NCBI GenBank assembly: GCA_039707655.1 | Contig: CM077676.1 | Coordinates: forward strand, 240,578,866-240,642,865 | Reading direction: 5' to 3' | Source of the DNA: Elymus sibiricus | Lineage: Eukaryota; Streptophyta; Magnoliopsida; Poales; Poaceae | Length of the DNA: 64,000 nt | In this document: positions 47,826-59,705 of the stretch, one piece after another | Layout: each line of letters begins with the position of its first letter | Position numbering within the stretch: the stretch's first letter is position 1 | Notes under the pieces: generated by a model | The model's database searches: none | Told to the model about the DNA's origin: nothing | The model's input: the letters and a program-made list of their open reading frames with translations, nothing else | Position numbers and translations under genes: made by a program

Positions 47826-47975
47826 TACATGCGGTCCCACATGTTACTGATATGCCTAGCTAATGTGCGTTGAGCGGCGGGCCGGAACGACCGTGTGGGG
47901 TGCGACGCGAACGGGACTGTACATGTTCTAGTTTCTCGTTCTGAAATTGTGAAGTGTAACACTTATTTTAAGTTT
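47826..47975 (+). repeat. Extra direct copy of the inverted-repeat arm
   Basis: CGGTCCCACATGTTACTG, GCGGCGGGCCGGAACGACC and GTGTGGGGTGCGACGCGAACG repeat the right arm in the same direction, giving three copies of the module in 1 kb. Confidence 0.75.
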
Positions 47976-49080
47976 GGTAGGTTGGGTCTTGCATGGTACA
48001 TAAACTACAACATTGATGCAAAAGGTGAGCAAGGGATCACACACGTCTTTATCAGCTGGAATGAGAATGTGATACAGTAAGAATTAAGGCCATGATGACG
48101 CGATGTAGTGGTGGTTATAGGAGGCCTAAAGAAACTTGCATTCCCATGGTGTTGGCTGCATGCTGCTTCTCCCATTACTTCCCTTAGCATGCGAATTGAA
48201 GGAGGATACATCATTGGTCGTTCATCGTAACGGGAACCGCTACCCTCTCCTTTATTTGCATTCAAGCCGTATCGGGAACCGTACTGGTTTACTAGTCCCC
48301 TTTGTATTTTGTGTCATATTTTGGCCCTTAATTTAACTAATAAAATTGTGTGACCAATATATTGTTATTGGAAAACATATTCAAATATGAATCCAACAAA
48401 ACAAATGTGTGACATGCTAGTCAAATACTACGTAGTAGTATGTTTGTCAATCGTTAACCCAAAATACAATGAGACTAATAAATCCAGATGGCGCTAGTAG
48501 TACTGGGGAAAAACTTGCAAAGTTTGGAGGCTGCTAGAGGGCAGGGGTGATCCCCCTTTACTAAAAAAACAATAAAAATAAGTACTACTACAATAATCTA
48601 ACCAGCTGCACAATTGGGACATTTGATTTGTTTATTGGTCGATGAGACGTTAGATTGGAGGCAGCCTCCGTCCCCTAGGACAAGGATTTTATTGCACTTG
48701 CTTAGGAGCACGTAGAGCCAGGATTTTGCACGTAGACTAGTGGGACGCAAGACCGATGAATCCTCCCTCCCTCCTGAGTCGTTTCTCAGAGTGGGTGCTG
48801 CCACGCAGCCAAATATTTTCTAGCGTAGTAGATAATTGCTTGCGCATTGCAACAAGTTTTATATATTCTCTAGTATGTTTGTCAGCCCATAATTTACACA
48901 TTAATATTAATATGATTGTGTTAATAAATGCTTATCAAATCTTCCTCGAGATTTACCTAGAGTAATAAGAAGTTTGGTTGTGGCGCGGTTCATGCATGGT
49001 ACGTACGAAAAGTATGAAGTTGATGCAAAAGGTAAGAAAATTATAGTATACTTGGAATTGACGCAAAAATAAAGATGCAT
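47976..49080. other. Low-complexity intergenic DNA
   Basis: No gene recognised. A short segment (CATGGTACATAAACTACAAC...GATGCAAAAGG, about 47990-48025) has a related copy at about 48995-49035 (CATGGTACGTACG...GATGCAAAAGG), so part of this interval is duplicated. Confidence 0.5.
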
Positions 49081-49109
49081 ACAGATCCATCAACGACATC
49101 CTCTCGCCC

Positions 49110-49286
49110 TAGTGCGCCGGGCCACCAACCGACGGGTGAGGAGCAGCGGTGTTGGCGGCGAGGTCAACGTGCTTCCGAACAATGCCGTCCAAGGTTGCCC
49201 TGCGGTCCAAGAAGGCCACTATCCTATCATCCTCCTCTGGCATGTAGTGATCCTTGTGGATGATTTGCTCATAGACGTGGGTGATT
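49110..49286 (-). pseudogene. Possible C-terminal gene fragment cut by the Angela LTR
   Basis: Adjoining the LTR on minus, an open frame of about 58 codons reads THVYEQIIHKDHYMPEEDD, then RIVAFLDRRATLDGIVRKHV and ends PSVGGPAH followed by TAG. The amino-acid mix looks protein-like rather than random, but I do not recognise the family. It begins exactly at the LTR boundary, so any upstream part would have to lie beyond the retroelement. Confidence 0.3.
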
Positions 49287-51087
49287 ATGTTGGGAAACAT
49301 AGTAGAAAACAAAAAAAATCGCCCTACGATCACCTAGGAACAATATGAAGATGCATATACGGTTTGGATCAGGATCATCACCGACTCCGGAGTGCAGCAG
49401 AAGCAGACGAGTCGGTGTAGATCGTACTTGGAGTCCCTCGAACCATTGATGACGATCCCACAAACCGCTCTCGAACGATCCCTCGAACAGAAGACCGAAA
49501 GCACGGCCTCTCTACTTGGTTGCAAGTGTACGTTCTTCACGATCCGGCAGCGCTTAGCTGTCCAGAGCTAATCGTTGCCAGAGAATTACAAGGAGGAGAT
49601 TAGAACCACATTAGGCTTATAATTATCAGGATTAGAGTAACTAGGTCTAGCTCTAATTAGATCAACTAGAACTAGAACTAGATGAACTAGAGGAGGCTCC
49701 AAAACTTTTGTGCCAATTGTGGCCAAGACCTCTAGTATATATAGGTTGGAGGGGAGAACGAGGGGCGCCACAAGGGGGAAGAAATCCTCCCTCCTTGGCC
49801 GGCCAAAAGGAGGGGGATTCCCCCTCCAATTCGGCCTCCCTCCCTTCTTTCCATGGAGTGGGAGGCACCACCCTTATTGGGCTCTTGTGCCCCAATTCTT
49901 TTTCCACTACTTGGCCTTTTAAGGCCTGTTGATATTAAATTAAATATAAATCCTCCTAAATATTACTAGATCCTTTTATTATTAGTCTAACATCACCGAA
50001 AATATTTTCCACCTATATATTATTTATCGGTAATACCCGGTATTGCCCGATAAACTCTGAAACCCTTCCGGTGACCCTGAAACGCTCCCGGTTCCTCTCG
50101 AACTATTCCGAATATTAATGAAACAATTCCACTAATAATTCCTCGATACTCTTGTCCTACTAACACTCAGCAGATCATGATTACCTTAAGCTTGTGACCC
50201 CGTAGGTTCAGTAAATCATAGACATGAACGAAACCCCTTTGTTCAATGACCGATAGCGGAACCATGGATATCCATATCGATCCCTATTATTACACGAATG
50301 ACATTCGAGTGAACCTTTGGTTATCATGTGATGTTCCCTTTGCTTCGCGATACTTTACAAAATCCGAGACAATAGGTATCCTCCTGAGTCATGCACATGC
50401 TCACTATACCGTAATCCTCGTTACCGGTTTTGTTCTTCTTTCTTGTTGAAGTGTTCCGGCATCCCCCTGACATAGTCACCTGTGTCTGGTTAGATGATGA
50501 TTGTTGCCGTCACACCAAGAGGGCCCTAAGAATATCTCTCCATCGTCAGAGGAGCAAATCCCACTCTCGAGCTATCTAGTCCCTTGTCAAACTTTTTGAT
50601 GAACCTGTAAGTTGTCGTTATGATCACCTAGTTACAGATGGTGTTTGAGCAACAACAAAGTCCGTCGTACGATAGGAAGTGACTATGATACTCTCATTGT
50701 CTGAGGAACTAAAACCACATGCTAACACTCCGTGTTATAACAATTGATTTTAGACGATATTATCGCAAACAATAACAAACAAGTTTGGGTCGATTCAATA
50801 TGATCGTTCTTCTAACGTCATACTCTCAATGTTGTTTTAGGACTATCGTTACACTTAACAACATCCTAAGATTTGGAAAACATGATCACCAACAACACTT
50901 GAGCTAGTCTTAGAGGCGAAACTAGGAATCATATTTTACCATTTATCATTCCACACGTGCGTATGAGATTTCCACTGAATCGCATATTCCAGGATCATAT
51001 CCGTTATAGCATGGAATATAAACTCTTAGTTATAAACATGGAAATATAATAATACAATATTATTGCCTCTAGGGCATATTTCCAACA
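49287..51087 (-). mobile_element. Copia 3' LTR, BARE/WIS/Angela type
   Basis: 1,801 bp. On minus it starts TGTTGGAAATATGCCCTAGA and ends CTATGTTTCCCAACA. To its right on minus lies GCAAGTGGGAGTC, the family's polypurine tract, so it is a 3' LTR with a little internal sequence. Length and both ends fit BARE-1/WIS-2/Angela elements. The left flank is GATTA, the presumed target duplication. LTR open frames are not genes. Confidence 0.88.
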
Positions 51088-51371
51088 GACTCCCACTTGC
51101 ACTAGAGTTAATAATCTAGTTAGCACATTTTCTTTTACACCAATAGCAATCCGGTGTTTGTCCATGCTTTGCTTGTGGTATAGCATTCGTCCTATCTGAT
51201 CTTGACAACTTCATATCTATGTGTATCATTTGCATTTCTATGCATCTATAATGCTTTCACAAGAATTCATAATTTGTGTGAAACTGGCTTTGTATATATT
51301 GAATCACTAGTAGGACCTTTGGTTCCTTAGACTGAGCTATGGAACCACTATTGACAACAGTGTTCCATTGT
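51088..51371 (-). mobile_element. Residual internal sequence of the Angela-type element
   Basis: About 280 bp of non-coding 3' internal region next to the polypurine tract. The rest of the element (gag-pol, 5' LTR) is absent, so the copy is truncated at about 51371, where an unrelated duplicated segment starts. Confidence 0.6.
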
Positions 51372-51853
51372 CAAGATGTGACACTATAGAACTAATATTT
51401 CAGAATTTTATTCGAATTGACTTGCTACGGTAGACGTGGATGATTGTTCTCCCAAAGTTTGAACGAACCGCTAAAACACCCTCAGCTCAGTGGAAATCGC
51501 CCGAGCAAATAAACGGGAGATGTGAAATTACCGCCCTAACTGGGACCCACATCAATTGGCCTGTTCTATATCGAGGGTAGGTTTCTAACTTCATCCAGGC
51601 TCTCACCATTTAAAAAAGAAGTGGCAAGATGTGACACTATAGAACTAATATTTTAGAATTTTATTCGAATTGACTTGCTATGGTAGAGGTGGATGCATGT
51701 TCTCCTAAAATTTGAACGAACCGCTAAAACACCCTCTGCTCAGTGGAAATCACCCGAGCAAATAAACGGGAGACGCAAAATTACCGCCCTAACTGGGACC
51801 CGCATCAATTGGCATGTTCTATATCGAGGGTAGGTTTGTAACTTCATCCAGGC
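51372..51853 (+). repeat. 229-bp segment duplicated in tandem
   Basis: 51372-51600 and 51625-51853 have equal length and align with about a dozen and a half substitutions and no gap, separated by 24 bp. They contain GTGACACTATAGAACTAAT and CGCCCTAACTGGGACCC. No coding meaning seen. Confidence 0.9.
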
Positions 51854-52770
51854 GCACCCTCTCCACGGCCGAAATCGCAGGCGCCCAAAAATTCATGAAC
51901 CATGGGCGGCAAAACACCCTCTCCTTGGCCAAAATCGCTCGTGCCCAATATTTCAAAGCACGCCCTCCTCACCCGAAATCGCTGGCGCCTACTATTAGGG
52001 AGAAGCAAAGTTACCCTACTATCCCCTACCCTCAAGAATCAGAGTGAATCCCACAAGTCAAAATACAGGGGTAGAATTGTAACTTCCCCCACATTTTGGA
52101 CAAATGCATCCGTAAGACATGGTTCCCCCTCCCAATTCCCCATTCATAAACCGTGGGCGCCCAATCACCTTCTCCCCAGCCGTGAAACCTTAGCCCCTCC
52201 TCCATGGCCCCTCCATCACACCAGATTCACCGCCGCCCTCCTCCCCAATGCCGGAGCCGCTATCCGTTAGCTGTCATGCACTAGGCCGTGTGCCTCCTAC
52301 TCTGTGCTACCTGAGCTGCCTCAACGACGGCCGCGTGAATCGTACCGGAGCCAATTCAACCACGCCATCATGCATGGCACTGGAGCGGCTCCAACTTCGG
52401 ACGCATCCAGCGCCCCGGCGCTGGTAACCCGTAGCCGTCGATCGCCGCCACATATCTGCTTTCCCGCCGCTGGGAGCCACCACAACTGCGCCAGCCTCAC
52501 CGACTTGGCAGATGAAGCTGCATACTTCACCGAGCTGCAAGATAGGTCATACACTCATCTTATTCACTTTACCTAGGCGTCATTCGCCTGAATTTCTATC
52601 CTAGGTCAGTCGATTCCCAATGGAAGGAAGCAGCACCCCTCGAGGCTGTGAAGATCCTAGGCTGTCGGTTGGCTGGGGAAGCAGTACCTCGGTGTCAATC
52701 GTAGGGGTGCAGGGGCGCAGGTTCGCCGCGGAAGCAGCGCTTGGGTGCCCATCTTAGGGTAGTGTGGGGT
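51854..52770. other. Host-like GC-richer DNA with short repeats
   Basis: Contains degenerate repeats of a CCGAAATCGCNGGCGCC-like motif (near 51870, 51930 and 51975) and short open frames (for example 52304-52576) without recognisable domains. It could be promoter or first-exon remnants of a host gene, or subterminal DNA of an unidentified transposon. Confidence 0.35.
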
Positions 52771-54002
52771 CAAGGAACTACTGGCGCCGTATATGTACCT
52801 TCCTCAAAACAGCCACCATACCTACCTATTATGGCATTTCCATAGTCATTCCGAGATATATTACCATGCAACTTCCATCGTTCCGTTTATATGACATACA
52901 TCATCATTGTTATATTGCTTTGCATGATCATATAGCTGACATAGTATTTGTGGCTCAGCCACCGTTCATCATTTTTTATACATGTTACACTAGATAATTG
53001 CACATCCTGGTACACTGCCAGAGGCATTCATATAGAGTCATATTGTTCTAGTATCGAGTTGTAATATTGAGTTGTAAGTAAATAAAAGTGTGATGATCAT
53101 CATTATTAGAGCATTGTCCCAGTGAGGAAAGGATGATGGAGACTGTGATTCCCCCACAAGTCGGGATGAGGCTTCGGACGAAAAAAAGAGAGGCCAAAAA
53201 GAGCCCAGGAAAAAAATGTAAGAAAAAGAGAGAAGGGGCAATGTTACTATCCTTTTCCACACTTGTGCTTCAGAGTAGCACCATGTTTTTCATATAGAGA
53301 GTTTCCTGAGTTGTCACTTTCATATACTAGTGGGAATTTTTCATTATAGAACTTGGCTTGTATATTTCGATGATGGGCTTCCTCAAATGCCCGAGGTCTT
53401 CATGAGCAAGCAAGTTGGATTCACACCCACTTAGTTTTCAGTTTGAGGTTTCATACACTTATAGCTCTTAGTGCATCCGTTGCATGGCAATCCCTACTCC
53501 TCGCATTGATATCTATTTATGGGCATCTCCATAGCCCGTTGATCCACCGAGTTGATGCAAGACTTTCTTCTTCTCCTTTTACCATTATTGATCCCTATCA
53601 CCGCATTCTATTCCACCTAGTGCTATGTCCATGGCTCATGCTCATGTATTGCGTGGGAGTTGAAAATGCTGAAGCGCGTTAGAAGTATGATCCAATTGCC
53701 TTGTTTAACACCGGGGTGCTCATGATTTATATATTTGCGGTGAAGATACAGTCATGTCGTTGCTAATATGAGAAAGTGAGTAGGGATAACACTCGTTAAG
53801 GATCGTATATTTTGAAAGTTTAATGATTATGCTTCTTATGTTCATGGATATTATTATATTGATATTGTTAATTCATCGCTTCACAATATTTATGCCGTAA
53901 AAGAGATTACATGATAGACATGTTAGGTAGCATTCCACATCAAAAATTCGGTTTTTATCATTTACCTACTCGAGGACGAGCAGGAATTAAGCTTGGGGAT
54001 GT
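52771..54002 (+). mobile_element. 3' internal region of a Gypsy element (Sabrina-like)
   Basis: Matches, from memory, the very common Triticeae sequence upstream of the TGATACGTCTCC LTR: CATTCCGAGATATATT..., GATGATGGAGACTGTGATTC, GAATTTTTCATTATAGAAC, and finally CTCGAGGACGAGCAGG with AAGCTTGGGGATG as polypurine tract. It is non-coding here; pol is missing. The left boundary is approximate. Confidence 0.6.
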
Positions 54003-55157
54003 TGATACGTCTCCAACGTATCTATAATTTTTAATTGTTCCATGCTATTATAGTATCAATCTTGGATGTTTTATATGCAATTATATGCTATTTTATATCA
54101 TTTTTTGGGACTAACCTATTAACCTAGTGCCCAGTGCCAGTTGTTGTTTTCTGCTTGTTTTTGGTTTTTCAGGAAATCAGTACCAAACGAAGTCCAAACG
54201 CTACAAAACTTTTTGACGATTTTTTTCTGGACAAGAGAGACCCTAGAAGCTTTGGGTGGAGACCAGAAGCCTCACGAGGAGGTGACAAGGCAACCCCACG
54301 AGCCCCCTGGGGGCGCGCCAAGATGCCTTGTGGGCCCCTCGTGGCTCCTTTTGACCTAATTCCACTTCTATAAATTCTCAAATATTGGGAAACAAACAGA
54401 GAGCCCCACGAAATAACTTTTCCGCTGCCGCAAGCTTCTGTTCTTCTGCGATCCCATCTGGAGGCCTTTTCCGGTACTCTGCAGGAGGGGGAATCGATCA
54501 CGGAGGGCTTCTACATCAACCTTGCTACCCCTCCGATGATGTGTGAGTAGTTTACCACAGACCTATGGGTCCATAGCTAGTAGCTAGATGTCTTCTTCTC
54601 TCTCTTTGATCTTCAATACAATGTTCTCCTCGACCTCCTTGGAGTTCTATTCGATGTAATCTTCTTTTGCGGTGTGTTTGTTGGGATCCGATGAATTGTG
54701 GGTTTATGATCAGATTATTCATGAGAAATATTTGAGTCTTTTCTGAATTCTTTTATGCATGATTATTATAGCTTTGTATTTCTCTCTGATCTATCCATTT
54801 GGTTTGGCCAACTAGATTGATTTATCTGCAGTGGGAGAGGTGCTTTGTAATGGGTTCAATCTTGCGGTGTTCTATATCCCAGTGACAGAAAGGGACAAGA
54901 CACGTATTTGTATTGTTGCCATTAAGGGTAAAATGATGGGGTTTATTCATATAGATTGGGTTTACTTTGTCTACATCATGTCATCTTGCTTAAGGCGTTA
55001 CTCCCTTTTCATTAACTTAATAGCCTAGATGCATGCTAGATAGCGATCGATGGGTGGAGTAATAGTAGGAGATGCAGGCAGGAGTCGGTCTACCTGTCTC
55101 GGACGTGATGCCTATATACATGATCATTGCCATCAATCCGTCATAACTATGCGCTTT
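54003..55157 (+). mobile_element. Gypsy 3' LTR (Sabrina-like), left part
   Basis: Starts TGATACGTCTCCAACGTATC after the polypurine tract and runs to 55157, where the Tat-lineage element is inserted after GCTTT. The remainder would lie beyond the window. The family name is recollection. Confidence 0.75.
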
Positions 55158-55927
55158 TGTCGAGGGGATGACCCCCGGGTAGGCAACGGGGCCCAAAGCC
55201 TTTTTCAAAACATTGGGGCGGCCCACGCCCCTCAATTCGGCTGGCCGTCTGGCCGGCTCCCTCACGCGGGCTGGTTGGGCACGGCCCCGCGTACGGTCTG
55301 GCTGGCCGCAAGCCGGCTGGCGATGGGTCAGCGTTTATCCCATCCATCCGTACGACAAGACGGCTTTCCACGACAGGAGAGCGTGGCTACAGTGCAGCCG
55401 TATCTGCTGACCCGGGCGACCGACGTCGGCGCGGCCCGCCACTGTAGCCCCACGACGCCAACCACTCCGTGACGCGGGAGGCGACGGGCAACAGTGCCGT
55501 GCAACCGGCGGGCCCCACTGCCGGCTCCAGACGATGACAGTCGGGTCCCGCCCGCATGTAGATTTACCAATGTATCCCTGGGGGGTCGGGCTATAAGACC
55601 CCCCAGGAGACCTCCACGTAGAGGGTCTTCGACTTGCTCTATTGATCCACCACACACACACACATTCACAGGAGAGGTAGAATGGAGAGCTAGCTCCTTC
55701 TTCCTCCTCCGCCCAAACAGCTCCAGGAGCAACTTTGTAGCCCTTGTGCATATCATCCCATTTCGGCAAGACTAGGGGTGTTACCTCCCTCGGAGGGCTC
55801 CGAACCTGGGTACGTCTCGTGTCTCCCACTTGTGCATGCCGACCTCGCCTCCGGAAACCACCCGCGTCCTCACGCAGCCCCCCACTTTTAGCCATCTCAT
55901 GGCATCTTCGGTGATTTCACCACGACA
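55158..55927 (+). repeat. Tat-lineage 5' LTR
   Basis: 770 bp; the ends TGTCG/CGACA form a 5-bp inverted repeat. A CTATAAGA at about 55591 is a plausible TATA box. No 3' LTR is visible to compare. Confidence 0.85.
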
Positions 55928-55929
55928 GT

Positions 55930-55947
55930 TGGCACCCACCGTGGGGC
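55930..55947 (+). other. Tat-lineage primer-binding region
   Basis: TGGCACCCACCGTGGGGC starts 2 bp after the LTR. This sequence type follows the 5' LTR in many grass Tat-like elements; I do not assign the primer tRNA with certainty. Confidence 0.65.
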
Positions 55948-57488
55948 TGCTCGCGGCATCGGCCGGAGTCAAGTTCCGGACGAGACCCTTCACTAGCTCC
56001 GGCGAGCGCATTGCGCACGGCTTGGTCCGCGCGCCTTGCGCGGCCAACCCAGCCGGCTGCGATGCAACGCCTGGCGTGGATGCTGTCTGCCCCACAGGCT
56101 GCTCCGTCGTCCCCTTCGGAGCTCTACGCGTCTTCGTCGCGCTCATCCCCGACGAGTGCCCTAGCGAGGTACACAGCTTCATCAACTCGCCCGTCCCTGT
56201 CGGCCCACCTACAACAACCCCCATCAAGAACATGCGCGCCGCGTAGGAGGCCTTGGCGGACCTCGAGTTTCTGGAGGGCGAAGAGCTGCTGCTGCAGCAG
56301 CAATGCGTCTGTGACCTCATCACCGCTGCGAACCTGCAGCAGAAGCGGTTCGAGCCGGCCCCACCCGCCTCCTCCACGTCGGGGAACACCGGGGACCTGG
56401 ACAGAGTCCTTCGGGACACGCAGCAGGCCTCTTCCCCACACGCCAGTGCAAGCCGCTCAGGCCAGCACCGCGCAGGCCGGAGCCAGCGCAATAGCGCCAC
56501 GACGGCCGGTGATGGCGTCGCTGACGAGTCGGCTGGAGACGGCCGGCTCCAGCAGCCGGAGCGCCCCTTGCCACCGGCTCAGCGGCCCCAGCCGGCCTCT
56601 GCCGGTGCTGTGCCACGCGGTCCCGTCACCAACCGGCTGGGCCCTCACGAGCCCTACGATGACAATGACGGCCGCCATCGCATCGACCGGCTGGCGCGGT
56701 CCATGGCCCTCGAGGAGGAGAGCTCCGTCGGCCCTGCCTGTTTCGGGCCACGCATCCGCGAGGAGCCCTTACCCAAAGGCTTCTCGCTGGCCCGTGACAC
56801 CCCCAAGTACAGCGGCGTCACCAAGCCGGAGGACTGGCTGGTCGACTACACCACGGCTGTCGGCATAGCCGGCGGCAACAGGCTTGTGGCAGTCCGCTAC
56901 GTCCCCCTCATGCTGCTCGGCCCGGCCCGAACATGGCAGAACAGCCTGCAGGCCGGCAGCGTGAACTCCTGGCTAGACTTCGAGGAGGCATTTGTGCACA
57001 ACTTCACCAGCACGTACAAGCGTCCGGGTCAGCCTCGCCAGCTCTCCATGTGCGTTCAGGGCCCGGACGAGCCACTTCGCGACTTCCTCACGCAGTGGAC
57101 GGAGCTACGCAACTCCTGCGAGGGGGTCCACGAGGTGCAGGCCATCCAGTACTTCGTCGACGGGTGCCGAGACAGCACCCTCCTCAAGCACCAGCTGATG
57201 TGTGATGAGCCGGACACCTTGGCGGCACTCATGGCCACGGCGGACAAGTATGCCACGGCCGACTCCGCGATGCGCGTGAAGGTCTCGCTCGACGCGGGCG
57301 GCAAGCCCTTCCAGGTCCAGCCGGCCAACCCTCGGCTGGCTGGCGACAACAACCAGCGCCGACAAGACAACAACAACAACAAGCGGAAGGGCGAGCAGCC
57401 GGCCCCCCGCCATGACAACCGGCAAGTCGCCGCTGTGGAGGAAGAGCACCGCAAGGTCACCTGGCAGCCCAAGCTCACCTTCGAGTAG
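55948..57488 (+). pseudogene. gag: gag polyprotein of Tat-lineage element
   Basis: Structural protein forming the virus-like particle. The frame is open from within the LTR (an in-frame ATG lies at 55836) through 56246, stops at TAG 56244, then is open again to TAG 57486. The retrotransposon gag core is clear at about 56750-57200 (LPKGFSLARDTPKYSGVTKP, WLVDYTTAVGIAGG, WLDFEEAFVHNFTSTYKRPG, ELRNSCEGVHEVQAIQYFVDG). An asparagine-rich tail (NNNNKRKGEQ) follows. No zinc knuckle is visible. The start codon is unclear because the frame runs uninterrupted from the LTR. Both stops occur where the flanking frame is otherwise intact. Confidence 0.82.
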
Positions 57489-58484
57489 ATGCTTGACGCC
57501 CCCTGCAAGCACCACAGCGGTGCGAAGCCATCTACGCACATGCTCTAGAACTGCAGCATCACCCAGCGCATGATGTGGGGTGACCTCCCGCCTCCGCCTC
57601 CCGACCCGGCACTTCCGCCGCCTCCCCCGCCACCTCCGACAGCCGGTGCCCTCGCCAACAACGCTTTCCTGCACCAAGACGCGGCCTACATTGTCTTCAC
57701 CAGCGAGGGCGACGACAAGCACAGCAAGTGCAAGTACCAGCACGAGGTGAACGCCGTCGCCCCCCCGGTTCCCTAGTTCATGTACTGGTCCGACCGCCCC
57801 ATTAGCTGGACCCGGGAGGACCACCCGGCTGTGATGCCCACGCCGGGTGGCTACGCTCTCGTCCTTGACCCTACCTTCGTCGCCGAGAAGCGCACCTGCC
57901 GCTTTTCGCGGGTGCTGATCGACAGCGGCAGCAGCATCAACATTCTCTACCGCGACACCATGATCAAGCTCGGCATCGAGGAGAGCCAGCTGCAGCCCAC
58001 CCGGACGGTGTTCCACGGCATCGTGCCAGGTGCCTCCTGCTCCCCCATCGTCAAGGTCCGGCTGGACGTGCTGTTCGGCACCAGCGTCCACTTCCGCCGC
58101 GAGCCGATTTGGTTTGAGGTGGTCGACCTGGCCAGCCCCTACCCGGCCAAGTTCATGGCGGTCCCCCACTACGCCTACCTGAAGATGAAGCTGCCGGGTC
58201 CCAAGGGCATCATCACCATCACCGGCGACTACAAGAAGTCCCTGGAGTGTGCCCAAGCCGGCTCGAAGCTAGCCGAGTCGCTGGTCATCGCCGAGGAGAG
58301 GCGCCAGCTCGACCGTCTCATGGCGCTGGCTAGCGAGCATCCGGCCATGCCAGCTCCGTTCAAGCAGCCGGCCAACGAGGCATCCTTCAAGCTGGCCAAG
58401 GGCACGAAGAAGGTTTCGCTCGACCCGGCCAACCCTAACTCCGACCAGTACGTCATCATGGGCTCTGGCCTCGACAGCAAATAG
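57489..58484 (+). pseudogene. pro: Aspartic protease region of pol
   Basis: Same frame as gag. TAGs at 57546 and 57774 precede a long open stretch (57780-58481) with VLIDSGSSINILY, the DSG active-site motif of retroviral-type aspartic protease that would mature the polyprotein, followed by a linker (KLPGPKGIITITGDY) common before Gypsy RT. The next TAG is at 58482. A proline-rich segment (57585-57640) lies between gag and protease. Confidence 0.85.
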
Positions 58485-59705
58485 GATGGCAAGCTCGTTG
58501 ACTTCCTCCGTGAGAATCGGGATATCTTCACATGGTCCCCCAAAGACAAGCCGGGTGTTCCGAGGAAGTTCGCCGAGCACAAACTCCACGTCCGGCCGGA
58601 TGCCAAGCTGGTCCGGCAGCCGCTATGCTGCTTCTCTGAGGAGAAGCAAAGAACCATCGGTGAGGAGATCGCCCAGCTGCTCGCAGCCGGCTTCATCATG
58701 GATGTTTTCCACCCCGAGTGGCTGGCCAACCCAGTCCTCGTCCAGAAGAAGAATGGTACTTGGCGCATGTGTATCGACTACACAAGCCTGAACAAGGCAT
58801 GCCCCAAGGACCCGTTTGCTCTGCCCCGGATCGACCAAGTCATCGACTCCACCACCGGCTGCGAGCTCCTGTCCTTCCTAGACGCCTACTCCGGCTACCA
58901 GCAGATCAAGCTGGACCCGGCCGACGCCCTCAAGACGTCCTTCATCACGCCCTTCGGGGTGTATTGCTACATCACCATGTCGTTCGGCCTGAAGAACGCC
59001 GGCGCCAACTTCCAGCGCTGCATGCAAAAGTGCCTCCTGCCACAGAATGGCAGGAATGTGCACGTCTACGTCGACGACATCGTGGTGAAGATCAAGCAGC
59101 ACCTCACCCTCCTGGAGGATCTCAAGGAGACATTCGCCAACCTTTGCCGGTTCCAGATCAAGCACAACCCGGAGAAGTGCGTCTTCGGCGTGCCGGCTGG
59201 CCAGCTCCTTGGTTTCCTCATCTCAGAGCACGGCATTGAGGCCAACCCGGAGAAGATCAAGGCAATCGAGCGCATGCGCAAGCCGGCTCGGCTGCGCGAT
59301 GTCCAGAAGTTCACTGGCTGCTTGGCCTCTCTCAGCCGGTTCGTCAGCCGGCTGGGGGAGAGGGCCCTGCCCCTGTATCAGCTGATGAAGAAGAGGACGA
59401 CGTTCAAGTGGATCGACCAGGTGGACGAATCCTTCCACGACCTCAAGCGCATGCTCTCCACCGCACCAGTCTTGGCCGTGCCGGCTGAGAAGGAGCCCCT
59501 ACTGATGTACATCGCGGCGACCACCCGCGTGGTCAGCGTGGTGCTGGTGGTAGAGCGCCCTGAGGAGGGCATGGCGCAGCCGGTCCAGCACCCTATGCAC
59601 TACCTGAGCGAGGTGCTCTCCCTCTCCAAGAAGAACTACCCCCACTACAAGAAGATATGCTACGGCGTGTACTTGGCCGCCAAGAAGCTGAATCAGTACT
59701 TCTAG
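58485..59705 (+). pseudogene. pol: Reverse transcriptase with first RNase H region
   Basis: Copies element RNA into DNA. Same frame as gag and protease. Motifs in order: LVDFLRENRDIFTWSPKDKP upstream, IDYTSLNKACPKDPFALPRI, LSFLDAYSGYQQIKLDPADA, MSFGLKNAGANFQRCM, YVDDIV (catalytic YVDD, about 59068-59085), FLISEHGIEANPEKI, then LRDVQKFTGCLASLSRFV and a connection/RNase H-like part ending LAAKKLNQYF. All core motifs are intact; the frame ends only at the TAG at 59703, where related elements have glutamine before EH. Confidence 0.92.

Noticed and set aside
49075..49932. Several 60-80-codon open frames around the Angela LTR
   Set aside because: They lie largely in LTR sequence; only the minus-strand piece that ends at the LTR border was kept as a weak candidate.
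57105..58256. 383-codon minus-strand open frame under gag/protease
   Set aside because: Shadow of the GC-rich coding strand; the plus strand has the DSG protease and gag motifs.
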